Source: Nocardia sp. MH4
GTDB taxonomy: Bacteria; Actinomycetota; Actinomycetes; Mycobacteriales; Mycobacteriaceae
Assembly (NCBI RefSeq): GCF_019266065.1
Contig: NZ_LPNR01000112.1
Location: 459,578-523,577, forward strand
DNA length: 64,000 bases
Direction: 5' to 3'
Within the stretch, counting starts at the first letter, position 1. Each line of letters starts with the position of its first letter. Made by a program: the position numbers and the translations under genes. The notes beneath the pieces were generated by a model. The model did no database searches, was not told the DNA's origin, and saw only the letters and a program-made list of their open reading frames with translations. This document shows positions 25,420-34,123 of this stretch, piece by piece.

Positions 25420-26438
25420 CGGCGGTCCTGCCGGCCGTCGCGGGCGTCGTCTCGGCGCGCGAGCTGCGGCGCACCGCCGAGACCATCGCCGCCGCACAGG
25501 AACCCGACGGGGCGATCCCCTGGTTCACCGGCGGTCACACCGATCCGTGGGACCACGTCGAATCCGCGATGGCGCTGACCGTGGCCGGATTGTGGGACCA
25601 GGCCCGCGAGGCCTACATCTGGTCGGCCAAGACCCAGCGCACGGACGGGTCGTGGCCGATGCAGACGCGCGGTGGGGTCGTCGAGAACCACGATGCCGAC
25701 GCCAACTTCTGTGCCTATCTCGCCACCGGTGTCCTGCACGCGCTGACCGTCACCGGTGACGCGGGCTTCGCCGCCGAGCTGTGGCCGACGGTCCGAGCGG
25801 GCATCGACTTCGTGCTCGGTCTGCAGCAGGGCGCCCACGGCGAGATCCATTGGTCGGCAAACGAATCGGGCACCTCCGGCGAGGCACTGCTGACCGGGTG
25901 CTCGAGCATCTATCACAGCCTGGGCTGTGCGGTGATCCTCGCCGAGCGTCTGGGTGATCCCCGCCCGGACTGGGTCCGCGCGCGCCGCAGGCTCGGCCGA
26001 GCCCTGCGCGACCATCCGGAAGTCTTCCTGGACAAGAGCCGCTACTCGATGGATTGGTACTACCCGATTCTCGGTGGCGCACTGCGCGGTCCGGCCGCCC
26101 GAGCCCGGATCGCGCGGCACTGGGACGAATTCGTGGTCGCCGACCTCGGCATCCGCTGCGTCGCCGACGCGCCCTGGGTGACCGGTGCGGAGACCTGCGA
26201 ACTGGTCCTCGCCCTCGACGCCGACGGCGACACCGCCACCGCCACCGCGCTGTTCACCGCGATGCAGCACCTGCGTGATCTCGACGGGTCCTACTGGACC
26301 GGTCTGGTGTTCACCGACGGTAAGCGCTGGCCGGAGGAACGCACCACCTGGACCGCGGCCGCCGTCGTGCTCGCCGCCGACGCCCTGAGCCGCACCACCG
26401 CCGCCAACGGCCTCTTCCGCGACGCCGTCGACTGCTGA
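25416..26438 (+). CDS. Alpha/alpha-toroid protein of the prenyltransferase/squalene-cyclase superfamily
   Basis: A 340-aa protein with repeats typical of terpenoid-cyclase / prenyltransferase toroids: QEPDGAIPWFTGGHTDPWDH, QRTDGSWPMQTR and LQQGAHGEIHW. The DxDD acid motif of squalene-hopene cyclases is not seen, so catalysis of a cyclisation is doubtful. It could bind a lipid or act as a different kind of transferase. It is the third gene of the coupled GT, MT, toroid set and converges with a second methyltransferase 7 bp away. Function unassigned. Confidence 0.75.
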   Translation: MTAVLPAVAGVVSARELRRTAETIAAAQEPDGAIPWFTGGHTDPWDHVESAMALTVAGLWDQAREAYIWSAKTQRTDGSWPMQTRGGVVENHDADANFCAYLATGVLHALTVTGDAGFAAELWPTVRAGIDFVLGLQQGAHGEIHWSANESGTSGEALLTGCSSIYHSLGCAVILAERLGDPRPDWVRARRRLGRALRDHPEVFLDKSRYSMDWYYPILGGALRGPAARARIARHWDEFVVADLGIRCVADAPWVTGAETCELVLALDADGDTATATALFTAMQHLRDLDGSYWTGLVFTDGKRWPEERTTWTAAAVVLAADALSRTTAANGLFRDAVDC

Positions 26439-26445
26439 GGCGAGC

Positions 26446-27102
26446 TCAGCCGCAGGCGGCGATCCGCTGGAGGACGCGCAGCGAGCCGGTCACCGAGAGC
26501 TCGCGGAACTTGCCGCTGTCGAGGGCCCGGCGGTAGATGCCGAACGGGGCCTGCCCACCGTCGGCGGGGTCGGGGAAGACGTCGTGGATCGCCAGCAGTC
26601 CACCGCCCGCGACCCAGTGCACCCAGTTGTCGTAATCGCGCTGGGCGGCTTCCTCGGTGTGGCCGCCGTCGATGAAGAGCATGCTGAGCGGGGTCCGCCA
26701 GATGCGGGCGGCCGCGGCGGAGGATCCGATGATCGCTATGACGGTGTCGGTCAGGCCGGCCCGGATCATGGTGCGCCGGAAGGCCGTCACGGTATCGAAG
26801 ACGCCCGTCTCGGGGTCGACCAAACCGGTGTCGTGATACTCCCAGCCCGGCTGGTGCTCCTCCGAGCCCCGATGATGATCGACGGTGAAGACGGTCGCGC
26901 CGGTCTCGCGTGCCGCGGCGCCGAGATAGACCGCCGACTTGCCACAGTAGGTGCCGATTTCGAGAATGGTTCCCGTGCCCGCGTAGTCGCGGGCGGCGGT
27001 GTACAGCGCGCGCCCTTCGTCCGCCGGCATGAATCCGGTGGCCTGCTCGGCGAGCGCGAACAGCGCACCGGCCTCGGCGGAGAGCTCGTCTACGGGTCCC
27101 AT
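26446..27102 (-). CDS. Class I SAM-dependent methyltransferase (Methyltransf_24-like)
   Basis: A 218-aa enzyme. Motif I ILEIGTYCGKSAVYLG is at residues 46-61, followed by VFTVDHHRGSEEHQ and the strand LSMLFIDGGHTEEAAQRDY, where DGGH is the catechol-OMT/CmcI-like acidic motif. It is on the opposite strand, convergent with the toroid gene with a 7-bp gap, but probably belongs to the same pathway because a second methyltransferase next to GT4/MT/toroid genes is a natural set. Substrate unknown. Confidence 0.83.
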   Translation of the reverse strand: MGPVDELSAEAGALFALAEQATGFMPADEGRALYTAARDYAGTGTILEIGTYCGKSAVYLGAAARETGATVFTVDHHRGSEEHQPGWEYHDTGLVDPETGVFDTVTAFRRTMIRAGLTDTVIAIIGSSAAAARIWRTPLSMLFIDGGHTEEAAQRDYDNWVHWVAGGGLLAIHDVFPDPADGGQAPFGIYRRALDSGKFRELSVTGSLRVLQRIAACG

Positions 27103-27188
27103 GACTCACGCTAACACAGCGATTGGAATAGACTCCGGACTACTGTCCAGCAGATCGCCGGGCGGTGACCGGCACAGGAGAAACCGTG

Positions 27189-27335
27189 ATGAAGACTCGC
27201 CTCAACTGCCCCTGCGGTACCCAGATCAACGCCGACAACGAGGACGACCTGGTCGCCCGGACGCAGGCGCATCTGGCCGAAAATCATCCCGACCACGACT
27301 ACACGCGCGACGAGATCCTCTTCATCGCCTACTGA
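27189..27335 (+). CDS. Small DUF1059-like protein
   Basis: A 48-aa protein. It has an N-terminal Cys pair (LNCPCGTQINADNEDDLVAR) followed by AHLAENHPDHDYTRDEILFI, the usual DUF1059 layout of Cys pair plus His-rich helix, which suggests metal binding. The ATG at 27189 has AGGAG 8 nt upstream; a GTG one codon earlier is possible. It is convergent with the last gene of the mce operon with a 5-bp gap. Role unknown. Confidence 0.72.
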   Translation: MKTRLNCPCGTQINADNEDDLVARTQAHLAENHPDHDYTRDEILFIAY

Positions 27336-27340
27336 CCGCG

Positions 27341-27916
27341 CTACTTCTTCGGCAAGCTGTTCTGCAACCCGCCCACTTCGGTGATCGTCCAGCCCGCGTT
27401 GCGGTCGATGGTCAGCGAGTAGGTGACGGTGGCGGCCGCGCCACCGGGATTCTGGGCGCTCGTGGAGACGACCGTGAAATAGGCGTTGACCTTGTAGATC
27501 CCCCCGGACTCCGAAACGACCGTCGCCGAGAGCGGAGTCGCGGTGGAGGTCCATTGCAGCGGCAGCAGGATCTGTTCGAGCTGCGGTGCGGTGGCGTCGA
27601 ACTTCGCCGTCAGCTGCGGCGCGGTGCCCGCGCGCAACCGGCCGAACCACGCCGTGAGGTCGCGGTAGTCGATCGTCGATGCGCCGACACCGTAGTCGAT
27701 CGCGATGCGCTCGGCGTGCCGCTCGTCGGCCGCGCGGGCGTCGCGGTCGGCGAGCGTGGACCGGGCCGAGAAGTACAGCACGGCGAAGGTGATCGTCGCG
27801 ACGGTGAGTCCGCCGATCGCGACGGCCACCAGGATGCTGGACAGCCGCAGCGATACCGTCCGCGGCGCCTGCCGACCGCCGTCGGTGGTGGTGGGTTCCG
27901 CTGTCGCTGTGCTCAT
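27341..27916 (-). CDS. Mce-associated membrane protein
   Basis: A 191-aa protein. A short cytoplasmic N terminus is followed by one transmembrane helix (SSILVAVAIGGLTVATITFA, about residues 28-47). The periplasmic SnoaL/NTF2-like domain reads DYRDLTAWFGRLRAGTAP and ends NAGWTITEVGGLQ. This is the standard Mas-type protein at the end of mce operons, thought to stabilise the Mce complex. It is the ninth and last gene of the operon, 16 bp after mceF. Confidence 0.87.
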   Translation of the reverse strand: MSTATAEPTTTDGGRQAPRTVSLRLSSILVAVAIGGLTVATITFAVLYFSARSTLADRDARAADERHAERIAIDYGVGASTIDYRDLTAWFGRLRAGTAPQLTAKFDATAPQLEQILLPLQWTSTATPLSATVVSESGGIYKVNAYFTVVSTSAQNPGGAAATVTYSLTIDRNAGWTITEVGGLQNSLPKK

Positions 27917-27932
27917 GCGCTGTCCTTCGTCG

Positions 27933-28889
27933 CTATTTGACGGCGATGCGGAAGTGCACCGTGCCGTCGGGGCCCACACTCTGCAGGGCCTGGTCGATCA
28001 GGGTGCTGACGTCGATCGCGGGGGCACGGTGCACGGCGTCGGTCACCACCGGGTCGAGCACCTGACCCAAGGGTTCGATGCTCGGCCCGATCTCGGTGAT
28101 CAGCTCCGTGAGACGGGCCAGGAACGGGACGAGCCCGTCGCCGGTGACGTAGTCGTCCAGCGGACGGCTTTCCACGAGCGCCGAGCCCGATTCGACGATC
28201 GCGCTCAGGGTGACGCCGAACTCACCGAACTTCGGGCCCGCGGCGCCCAACGACGGTCCCAGCCAGGCCATGTCGCCGCCGAGAGCCTGGATGTCGGCGA
28301 ACAGCCCCCGGATCGCGTCGGTGCGGCTGAGCAGTGTCGCGGCGAGCAGATTCGAGGATCGGTGCAGCGTCTGCCGCGCCGCGTCGGTGCCCGCGAGCGC
28401 GCGGTCGAAGGTGTCCACCAGGCGCGCGATCACTTCGGGCCGAATCTGTGCGAGCAGGTCGACCAGCTTCGCGGACAGGGCGGTGACGGTCATCGGCAGG
28501 TGGATCCGATCGGTCGGGATCACCTGTCCGTCCTCGAGATACGGCCCGGCACCGGAGTCCGGCGCGAATACCAGATAGGGCTCCCCGAGCGCCGACAACT
28601 GCTCGATCCGGACCGTGCTCGACAGCGGAATCCGCCGGCTGCTGTCGATCCGCAACGCCACCCGCACACCGCTGGCCTGCTTGCGCACCGCTTCGACCCG
28701 GCCCACTCGGACGCCCGCGAGCAGCACCGGCGCGTTCGGCACCAACCCGCCCGCGCTGTCGAGGGTCATCTCGGCGGTGAGGAAGTCCCGTCGCGGGTCG
28801 AAGCCGAGCACGCCGAACGACATGTAGGCGACGCCGAGGATCAGCACCGCCGCGATAGCCGACAGTGATACCACCGCACGCAGATTCAT
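27933..28889 (-). CDS. mceF: Mce-family protein, position F
   Basis: A 318-aa protein. An N-terminal signal anchor (AVVSLSAIAAVLILGVAYMS) is followed by the MCE/MlaD domain (LDSAGGLVPNAPVLLAGVRVGRVEAV) and a long helical C-terminal region. Its ATG overlaps the mceE stop by 4 nt. Mce proteins form a hexameric periplasmic tunnel that carries lipids to the YrbE permease. It is shorter than many MceF proteins because it lacks a long Pro-rich tail. Confidence 0.88.
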   Translation of the reverse strand: MNLRAVVSLSAIAAVLILGVAYMSFGVLGFDPRRDFLTAEMTLDSAGGLVPNAPVLLAGVRVGRVEAVRKQASGVRVALRIDSSRRIPLSSTVRIEQLSALGEPYLVFAPDSGAGPYLEDGQVIPTDRIHLPMTVTALSAKLVDLLAQIRPEVIARLVDTFDRALAGTDAARQTLHRSSNLLAATLLSRTDAIRGLFADIQALGGDMAWLGPSLGAAGPKFGEFGVTLSAIVESGSALVESRPLDDYVTGDGLVPFLARLTELITEIGPSIEPLGQVLDPVVTDAVHRAPAIDVSTLIDQALQSVGPDGTVHFRIAVK

Positions 28890-29965
28890 CGCACCGCCCC
28901 GATCATCCGCAGGGTGTCGACGATGCGGCCGGTGCGATCGCCCGAGGTGAGGCCGGGCGCCCCGGTGACGCCGACGTCGACCAGGTCCACCTTCGGGCCG
29001 CGGGTCGCGAACGGCACGAGCTCGGTATTGATCAGATCGATGAGGGTCTGCATGTTCGACGGCGACGCGGTGTCGAGGGGGCTGCTGCCGAACAGCACGG
29101 GCACCACGGCCCGGGTGGTGTCGTCGAGCGAGGACAGCAGCGGGCCGAGCCACTGCGCGCTCGGCGCGACCGGGCCGAGCGCGGTGAGCACGAAGATGAC
29201 GCCGATCTGGGCGTTGACGGCGTCGGTGGTGTGGTCGACGCCGTAGGGGGTGAGCAGTTCGTCGAGCATCGGCAGGTTCTGTCGCAGGCCGTCCTCGACC
29301 GTCGCTTCCATCCCGTCGAGAAGGGCGTCGACCGAGTCGAGGTGCGCGCCCAGATCCGACAGGTCGGCGCCGAGCACCCCGGCGATCCGGGCGGTGTCGC
29401 GCGGATCCTCGGGCAGCAGCCCGTTCGCGGTGCGCAGGATGCTCTGGAAGTCGGTGACCGCGCCGCTGCCGAGGAACGTCGACAGACCGGCCAGGATGTC
29501 CTCGATCGGTGGGGCCTGAGTGGTGTCGGCCAGGGGGATGGTCGCGCCGTCGGTCAGCGTGCCCGCGGTGTCGCCGCCCGGCTCGCCCAGCGCGATATGG
29601 ACGTCGCCGAGCGGTGTCTCCTGGCGCAGCACGGCGGTCGTGCCCACCGGCAGCCGGACCGACTGCCGGATCTCGACATCGGCCACCGCGTACCCCGGCC
29701 GCGCCGCCATCTCCGGGGTGGCGGCCACCGGGTCGACCAGGGCGACCCCCGTCAGCCTGCCCACCCGCACGCCCGCCGCGATCACCTCGGCGCCCTGCGG
29801 CAGATTCAGCACATCGGCGAACTCGATCCGCAGGTGATAGGTCGGGCCGCCGACGCCGGTGCCGGGCACCGGCAGGTCGGCGGGCTGAAAGCCACATCCG
29901 CTGCCCGCCAGCGTCATTCCCGCGACCAACAGAACGCCGAGGACCCGGCGCCGGATGCGTGTCAT
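28886..29965 (-). CDS. mceE: Mce-family lipoprotein, position E
   Basis: A 359-aa Mce lipoprotein. The ATG at 29965 gives a lipoprotein signal (RRRVLGVLLVAGMTLAGSGC, lipobox Cys at residue 24), as is usual for the E position (LprK-like). The MCE domain follows (YHLRIEFADVLNLPQGAEVI, then GVRVGRLTGVALVDPVA), with helical C-terminal repeats. It overlaps the upstream mceD by 4 nt. Confidence 0.9.
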   Translation of the reverse strand: MTRIRRRVLGVLLVAGMTLAGSGCGFQPADLPVPGTGVGGPTYHLRIEFADVLNLPQGAEVIAAGVRVGRLTGVALVDPVAATPEMAARPGYAVADVEIRQSVRLPVGTTAVLRQETPLGDVHIALGEPGGDTAGTLTDGATIPLADTTQAPPIEDILAGLSTFLGSGAVTDFQSILRTANGLLPEDPRDTARIAGVLGADLSDLGAHLDSVDALLDGMEATVEDGLRQNLPMLDELLTPYGVDHTTDAVNAQIGVIFVLTALGPVAPSAQWLGPLLSSLDDTTRAVVPVLFGSSPLDTASPSNMQTLIDLINTELVPFATRGPKVDLVDVGVTGAPGLTSGDRTGRIVDTLRMIGAVR

Positions 29966-31068
29966 CGTGTACTCACCCCCGCGAGTAGGACCGGCAGTGC
30001 CGGAATCGTCACCACACCCTCGGCCGAGGTCTGACAACCCTGCCCGGTGACGGCCTGCACCGCCGCGCAGATCCGCGCCGAGTCCGGCGGGGCCGGTGCG
30101 AGTTTCGGTGGCGCGTAGCCGATGGTCAGCTGTCCGCTCACCGGGTCGACCGCACCGGCGAATCCGCCGGCCAGCACGGGAGTCCGCGCGATCACCTCGG
30201 CGAGCGAGGAGACACCCGCCGCGATCATGCGCGACAGCTCGGGGACGGAGTCCAGCGCGCGCAGCGCGGGCGAACCGAACATCATGACGACGTCGTTGAG
30301 CTGGGGCAAGAGCTCGGCCAGCGTGGCGACGATCTGGATGATCGGTGGGAACGCGATGGTGACGATGTCGTCGAAGGTTTGCGGCAGCCCCGACACCGTG
30401 GTCTCCACCTGCGCCCAGCCGTGGCGTGCCCGCTGGGCGAGCGCGCTGAGGGCGTCGAGCAGCTGTCCGAGGTGCCCGATGGCCGCGTCCGGTGCCGACA
30501 GCGCCCGGCTCAGCGCGAGGATCAGGTCGTTGAGCTGGTCGCCCGTGCCGGTGGTGGCGCGATCGAGCGCGTCGAGTCCGGCGCCGACAGCGGTGCGTTG
30601 GGCGGGATCACCCGAACCGTTGAGTTGATCGGCGAGGCCGGCCAGGGCGTCGAAGGTCTGCGAGAGGCTCTTGGGTGTCAGGGTTTTCGTGATGCACGCG
30701 CCGCCCGAGGCCAGGCCGGGTCCGGCCGGTTCGTCGCCGATGAGGGCGAGCCGCCGATCGGCGATCAGGGTGTCGCTGACCGTCACCGCCCCCACGTCGG
30801 CCGGGAGTGTGCGATCGGCGCGCACGGTGAACTCGACCCGCGCCGACACGCCGACGACGCTGATCCCGGTGACGCGACCGACGGGCACGCCAAGGACGGT
30901 CACCGCGCTGCCCTCGTAGAGCCCGATGCTGTCGGGCAGGTCGGCGCAGTAGGCGCGCATCGGCGGATGCGGTGTGCTCAGCCGCAGACCGAGCGCCCCC
31001 GCCAGCACCACGACGACCACGACCGCGGCCGACATCAGCCCCCGTGACCCCAGGATCGACTTCGTCAA
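29962..31068 (-). CDS. mceD: Mce-family protein, position D
   Basis: A 368-aa Mce protein. The start is taken as TTG at 31068, because AGGAGG lies 6 nt upstream and the TTGA overlap with the previous stop matches the operon style. A GTG one codon earlier is the alternative. A signal anchor (MSAAVVVVVVLAGALGLRLS) is followed by an MCE domain (YCADLPDSIGLYEGSAVTVL, GVPVGRVTGISVVG) and long helical segments with four Cys overall. Confidence 0.87.
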   Translation of the reverse strand: MTKSILGSRGLMSAAVVVVVVLAGALGLRLSTPHPPMRAYCADLPDSIGLYEGSAVTVLGVPVGRVTGISVVGVSARVEFTVRADRTLPADVGAVTVSDTLIADRRLALIGDEPAGPGLASGGACITKTLTPKSLSQTFDALAGLADQLNGSGDPAQRTAVGAGLDALDRATTGTGDQLNDLILALSRALSAPDAAIGHLGQLLDALSALAQRARHGWAQVETTVSGLPQTFDDIVTIAFPPIIQIVATLAELLPQLNDVVMMFGSPALRALDSVPELSRMIAAGVSSLAEVIARTPVLAGGFAGAVDPVSGQLTIGYAPPKLAPAPPDSARICAAVQAVTGQGCQTSAEGVVTIPALPVLLAGVSTR

Positions 31069-32087
31069 CACGCGCCTCCTGGCAGCGGAATGCACAGCGC
31101 GGGAACCGGAAGGGTGGCCGTGGACTGGTCGATGGTGATCCCGCCGCCCGCGGGCAGCAGCGGTGCCAGCCGGTGCTGGAGCGCGCGCACGGCATCCAGC
31201 AGCGCGCCGAGCCGGGCGCCGAGCTGCTCGAGCGGGGGAATCGCGTCCGCCAGCGGTTGGACGCGCTGCTTCAGCGAGGCGTCCCACGCCCGCCCCAGCG
31301 GCGTCACGTCGTGCAACACCACGGCGAGATCGCGCAGGGATTGCGCCACCTGCACCTTGTTGGTCTGGATGATCTGCTCGAGCGTGCCCAAGGTGATCAG
31401 CAGCCGCGCCAGCACCCCGGCATTCGTGTCGAGCGCGGACAGATACTCGTCGGCGATGGCCAGGGTGCGGGAGATGTCGGCATTCTGTTCGTCGAGGATC
31501 TCGACCACGTCGCCGGCCGCGCGCACCGCCGCGCGCACGGCCTCCGGACTCTGTTCGATCGCGGTCGACAGTGCCGCGAGATCCCGCCGGACGACGCCGC
31601 CGTCGATCCGGCGGACGGGCCGGATCGCGTCCTGGAAGGCCTGGGTCAGGTTGTAGGGCACGATGACTCGCTCCCGGGGGATGACGGCCGGCCCGAGCGG
31701 CCGGGTACCGGCGGGCAGGACGGCGACGTAATAGCCGCCGACGAAGGTCAGCATCCGGATGTCGAGGGTCGTCTGGTCGCCGAGGAAGGCGTCCGCGCGG
31801 ACGGTGAACTCCATCCGGACCCGGTCGGTGAGCAGCGTCAGCGACCTGACCTTGCCGACCGGGATGCCGGCCAGGCGCACATCGTCGCCCGGCCGGACCG
31901 AACCCGCCTGGGCGAGCTCGGCCGCATAGGTCCGCTCGGGCGAGGTTCCGGTGACATACACCGCGCCGATCGCGATCAGCAGGAGCACGGCCGCGCAGAG
32001 TCCCGCGATCCCCCACCGCAGATCCGCGGCCTGCGGGTCACGAGCCCACCGCCGAACACGGTGCCCGCGCGACACTATCGATGACAC
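31065..32087 (-). CDS. mceC: Mce-family protein, position C
   Basis: A 340-aa Mce protein with a GTG start that overlaps mceB by 13 nt. The N-terminal anchor (WGIAGLCAAVLLLIAIGAVY) leads into an MCE domain (YAAELAQAGSVRPGDDVRLA, GIPVGKVRSLTLL). The helical domain follows, and the end carries a Cys pair (ALCIPLPGGAC). It is part of the same lipid-import tunnel. Confidence 0.88.
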   Translation of the reverse strand: MSSIVSRGHRVRRWARDPQAADLRWGIAGLCAAVLLLIAIGAVYVTGTSPERTYAAELAQAGSVRPGDDVRLAGIPVGKVRSLTLLTDRVRMEFTVRADAFLGDQTTLDIRMLTFVGGYYVAVLPAGTRPLGPAVIPRERVIVPYNLTQAFQDAIRPVRRIDGGVVRRDLAALSTAIEQSPEAVRAAVRAAGDVVEILDEQNADISRTLAIADEYLSALDTNAGVLARLLITLGTLEQIIQTNKVQVAQSLRDLAVVLHDVTPLGRAWDASLKQRVQPLADAIPPLEQLGARLGALLDAVRALQHRLAPLLPAGGGITIDQSTATLPVPALCIPLPGGAC

Positions 32088-33073
32088 AGCACGACTCCCT
32101 GTCCGGTCAGCAGTACGCGCAGCGGTTCCGGCGCCTCGGTCGCACCGTGGGTGCAGACCAGGTCGGGCCCGGTCGCCGGAACGGCCTGCGCCATGGCCTG
32201 GATCAGCCCGGGCAGGTTCTCGAACGCGGCCACCGCGTCGGCCGGGTCGGGGAAGGCGCGCTGGAGGGCGGCGTCGAGATCGCGGTCGCGTTCGCCGGTG
32301 ACGCCGAGCACGGTGAGCATGCTGCGCAGCGGCTGGAGCACCACCGGGATTCCCGCGGCGAAATCGACCAGTCCGGGCAGCTTCTCGGTGATGGTGACGA
32401 AGAGGTTGGTCAGATTGGTCAGCAGCCGCATCGCGTTGCCCGACTTTCCGCCCAGGTGATCGGCGACCTGCGCGAGATTGGCGGCCAGTGTCGACAGGAC
32501 GGCCTGCCGATCGGAGGCGTAGCGGCTCAGCGTGTCGATGGCGCCCAGCGCTGGGCCGATGCCCGAGCCGTCGCCCTGGATCACGGCGAGAATGCTGGTC
32601 GCGAACCGGTTCAGGTCCTCGGGCGACAGCTGCGCCAGGACGGGTTGCAAACCCTTGAACAGTCGGGTGATGTCGAAGTCGGGCACCGTCTCCGCGGTCC
32701 CGAAGACCGCGGCCGGGTCGCGCGGACGGCCGGGTGAGTCGGGCGGCCGGAGCTCCAGGTACCGGAATCCGGTGAGATTCTGGTAGCGGATCGCGATCGT
32801 GGTGCCGGTGGCCGGCGCGCGGTCCCGGACCACCGTGAAACGCACCCGCGCCAGCGCGCCGTCGAGTTCGACCTCACCCACCTTGCCGATCTGCACGCCG
32901 TGCAGGCGCACGTCGTCGCCGCGGCGCAGGCCGTTCGCATCGGTGAACAGCGCTGTGTAGGTGTAGGTTTCGCCGTCGACCGGGCGTTCGATCACCCGCA
33001 GCACACCGACGAGCACGAGGGCCATCGCGGCCGTCGCCGAGAGCACCCGCAGGAGCAGGGATCGGGTGCTCAT
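32075..33073 (-). CDS. mceB: Mce-family protein, position B
   Basis: A 332-aa Mce protein. A signal anchor (LLLRVLSATAAMALVLVGVL) and an MCE domain (YTALFTDANGLRRGDDVRLH, GVQIGKVGEVELDG) are followed by a helical region. The C-terminal Cys pair (DLVCTHGATEA and VVLCHR) is typical of MceB. Its ATG overlaps the mceA stop by 1 nt. Confidence 0.9.
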   Translation of the reverse strand: MSTRSLLLRVLSATAAMALVLVGVLRVIERPVDGETYTYTALFTDANGLRRGDDVRLHGVQIGKVGEVELDGALARVRFTVVRDRAPATGTTIAIRYQNLTGFRYLELRPPDSPGRPRDPAAVFGTAETVPDFDITRLFKGLQPVLAQLSPEDLNRFATSILAVIQGDGSGIGPALGAIDTLSRYASDRQAVLSTLAANLAQVADHLGGKSGNAMRLLTNLTNLFVTITEKLPGLVDFAAGIPVVLQPLRSMLTVLGVTGERDRDLDAALQRAFPDPADAVAAFENLPGLIQAMAQAVPATGPDLVCTHGATEAPEPLRVLLTGQGVVLCHR

Positions 33074-34119
33074 CAGCGACCACCCTCAGGCAGCAGGGCG
33101 GCCAGCGGCCCGGCCAGCCCCGGCACCACGTCGAGGTCGACGGCGGCGCGCAACACGGGGCCCTGCGGGGTGTCGACGAAGGCGGAGTCCAGCCGCTCGA
33201 GCAGTTCGCTCAGCTGCCGCCCGGACCGTTCCGGCGCGCTGATCGAGCCGGACAGCTGATCGAGGACGAGGCTCGTCATGGGTAGCAGGCCGCCGAAGTA
33301 GTGCCGCGAGGTACCGAGCAACGCGGTGACGGTCGGCAACAGCTGGTACTGGATATCGGAGAACATCCGGCCGAACTTCGCGAGATGTTCAGGGGTGCTC
33401 AGGTATTCGTTGGTGTAGTCGGCGTAGAGCAGGGTCAGGCTGCCGGTCAGCATCGGTGGGAGACCGGACAGCGCCGACCCGAACTGGTCGAACAGCATCG
33501 ACGGTGGCAGCCGCTGGGTTTCGGCGAACGAGCGCGCGGTCGCGCCGATGGCTTCGAGGAGGGGACCGAAGGCAGCGAGGTCGCGGGAGATCGTGGCGAG
33601 CAGATCGGCGAGCCGGGGCGTCAGCACCTCGTCGGTGAGCGCGCCGGTGGAGGTCAGCAGGGCCGAGAGGGTGGCGTCGCGCACCCGGTCGGCGGCGCCG
33701 ACGGTCAGGTCGACGGTCGACCCCTCGGTCAGGGCGACACCGCCGGCGCCGGAGTGGAGTTCGAGGGCGCTGATGCCGAAGAGATTGCCCGGGGCATAGT
33801 CCACACTCAGCGTGTTCGTCAGCCCGAACAGCTGAGAGCCGTTCAGCGTCAGGCTGATTCGCTGTATCCCCCGGCCCGCCGAGTCGATCGTCCCGACCGA
33901 CCCGACCCGCACGCCGTCGAGCCGGACCTCGGTCCCCGGACCGACACCGGCACCTACCTGCTCGACCAGCAACTCGACCCGGATCTCCCCGTCGGGCCGG
34001 TCCTCGGGCAGTACCCGCCACGCGAGCAGAGCGAGCAACGCGACGATGACGGCGACCGCACCGAGAGCGCGGGCACGGCGAGGTCCGACCTCGGTTCCCG
34101 GCAAGGCGTAGGCAGGCAT
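33073..34119 (-). CDS. mceA: Mce-family protein, position A
   Basis: A 348-aa Mce protein. The N-terminal anchor (ALGAVAVIVALLALLAWRVL) is followed by an MCE domain (VRLDGVRVGSVGTIDSAGRG, LFGISALELHSG) and a long helical domain with the family block YADYTNEYLSTPEHLAKFGR. It is the first Mce subunit after the two YrbE permeases, 4 bp beyond yrbEB. The transported lipid cannot be told from sequence. The surrounding P450 and FadD19-like genes make a sterol-type lipid plausible. Confidence 0.9.
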   Translation of the reverse strand: MPAYALPGTEVGPRRARALGAVAVIVALLALLAWRVLPEDRPDGEIRVELLVEQVGAGVGPGTEVRLDGVRVGSVGTIDSAGRGIQRISLTLNGSQLFGLTNTLSVDYAPGNLFGISALELHSGAGGVALTEGSTVDLTVGAADRVRDATLSALLTSTGALTDEVLTPRLADLLATISRDLAAFGPLLEAIGATARSFAETQRLPPSMLFDQFGSALSGLPPMLTGSLTLLYADYTNEYLSTPEHLAKFGRMFSDIQYQLLPTVTALLGTSRHYFGGLLPMTSLVLDQLSGSISAPERSGRQLSELLERLDSAFVDTPQGPVLRAAVDLDVVPGLAGPLAALLPEGGR

Positions 34120-34123
34120 GGCA

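Noticed and set aside
27141..27152. TACTGTCCAGCA before the DUF1059-like gene, similar to the cyp51 element
   Set aside because: Only the first 10 bases match and the GACA half is missing, so it is not counted as a TetR site.
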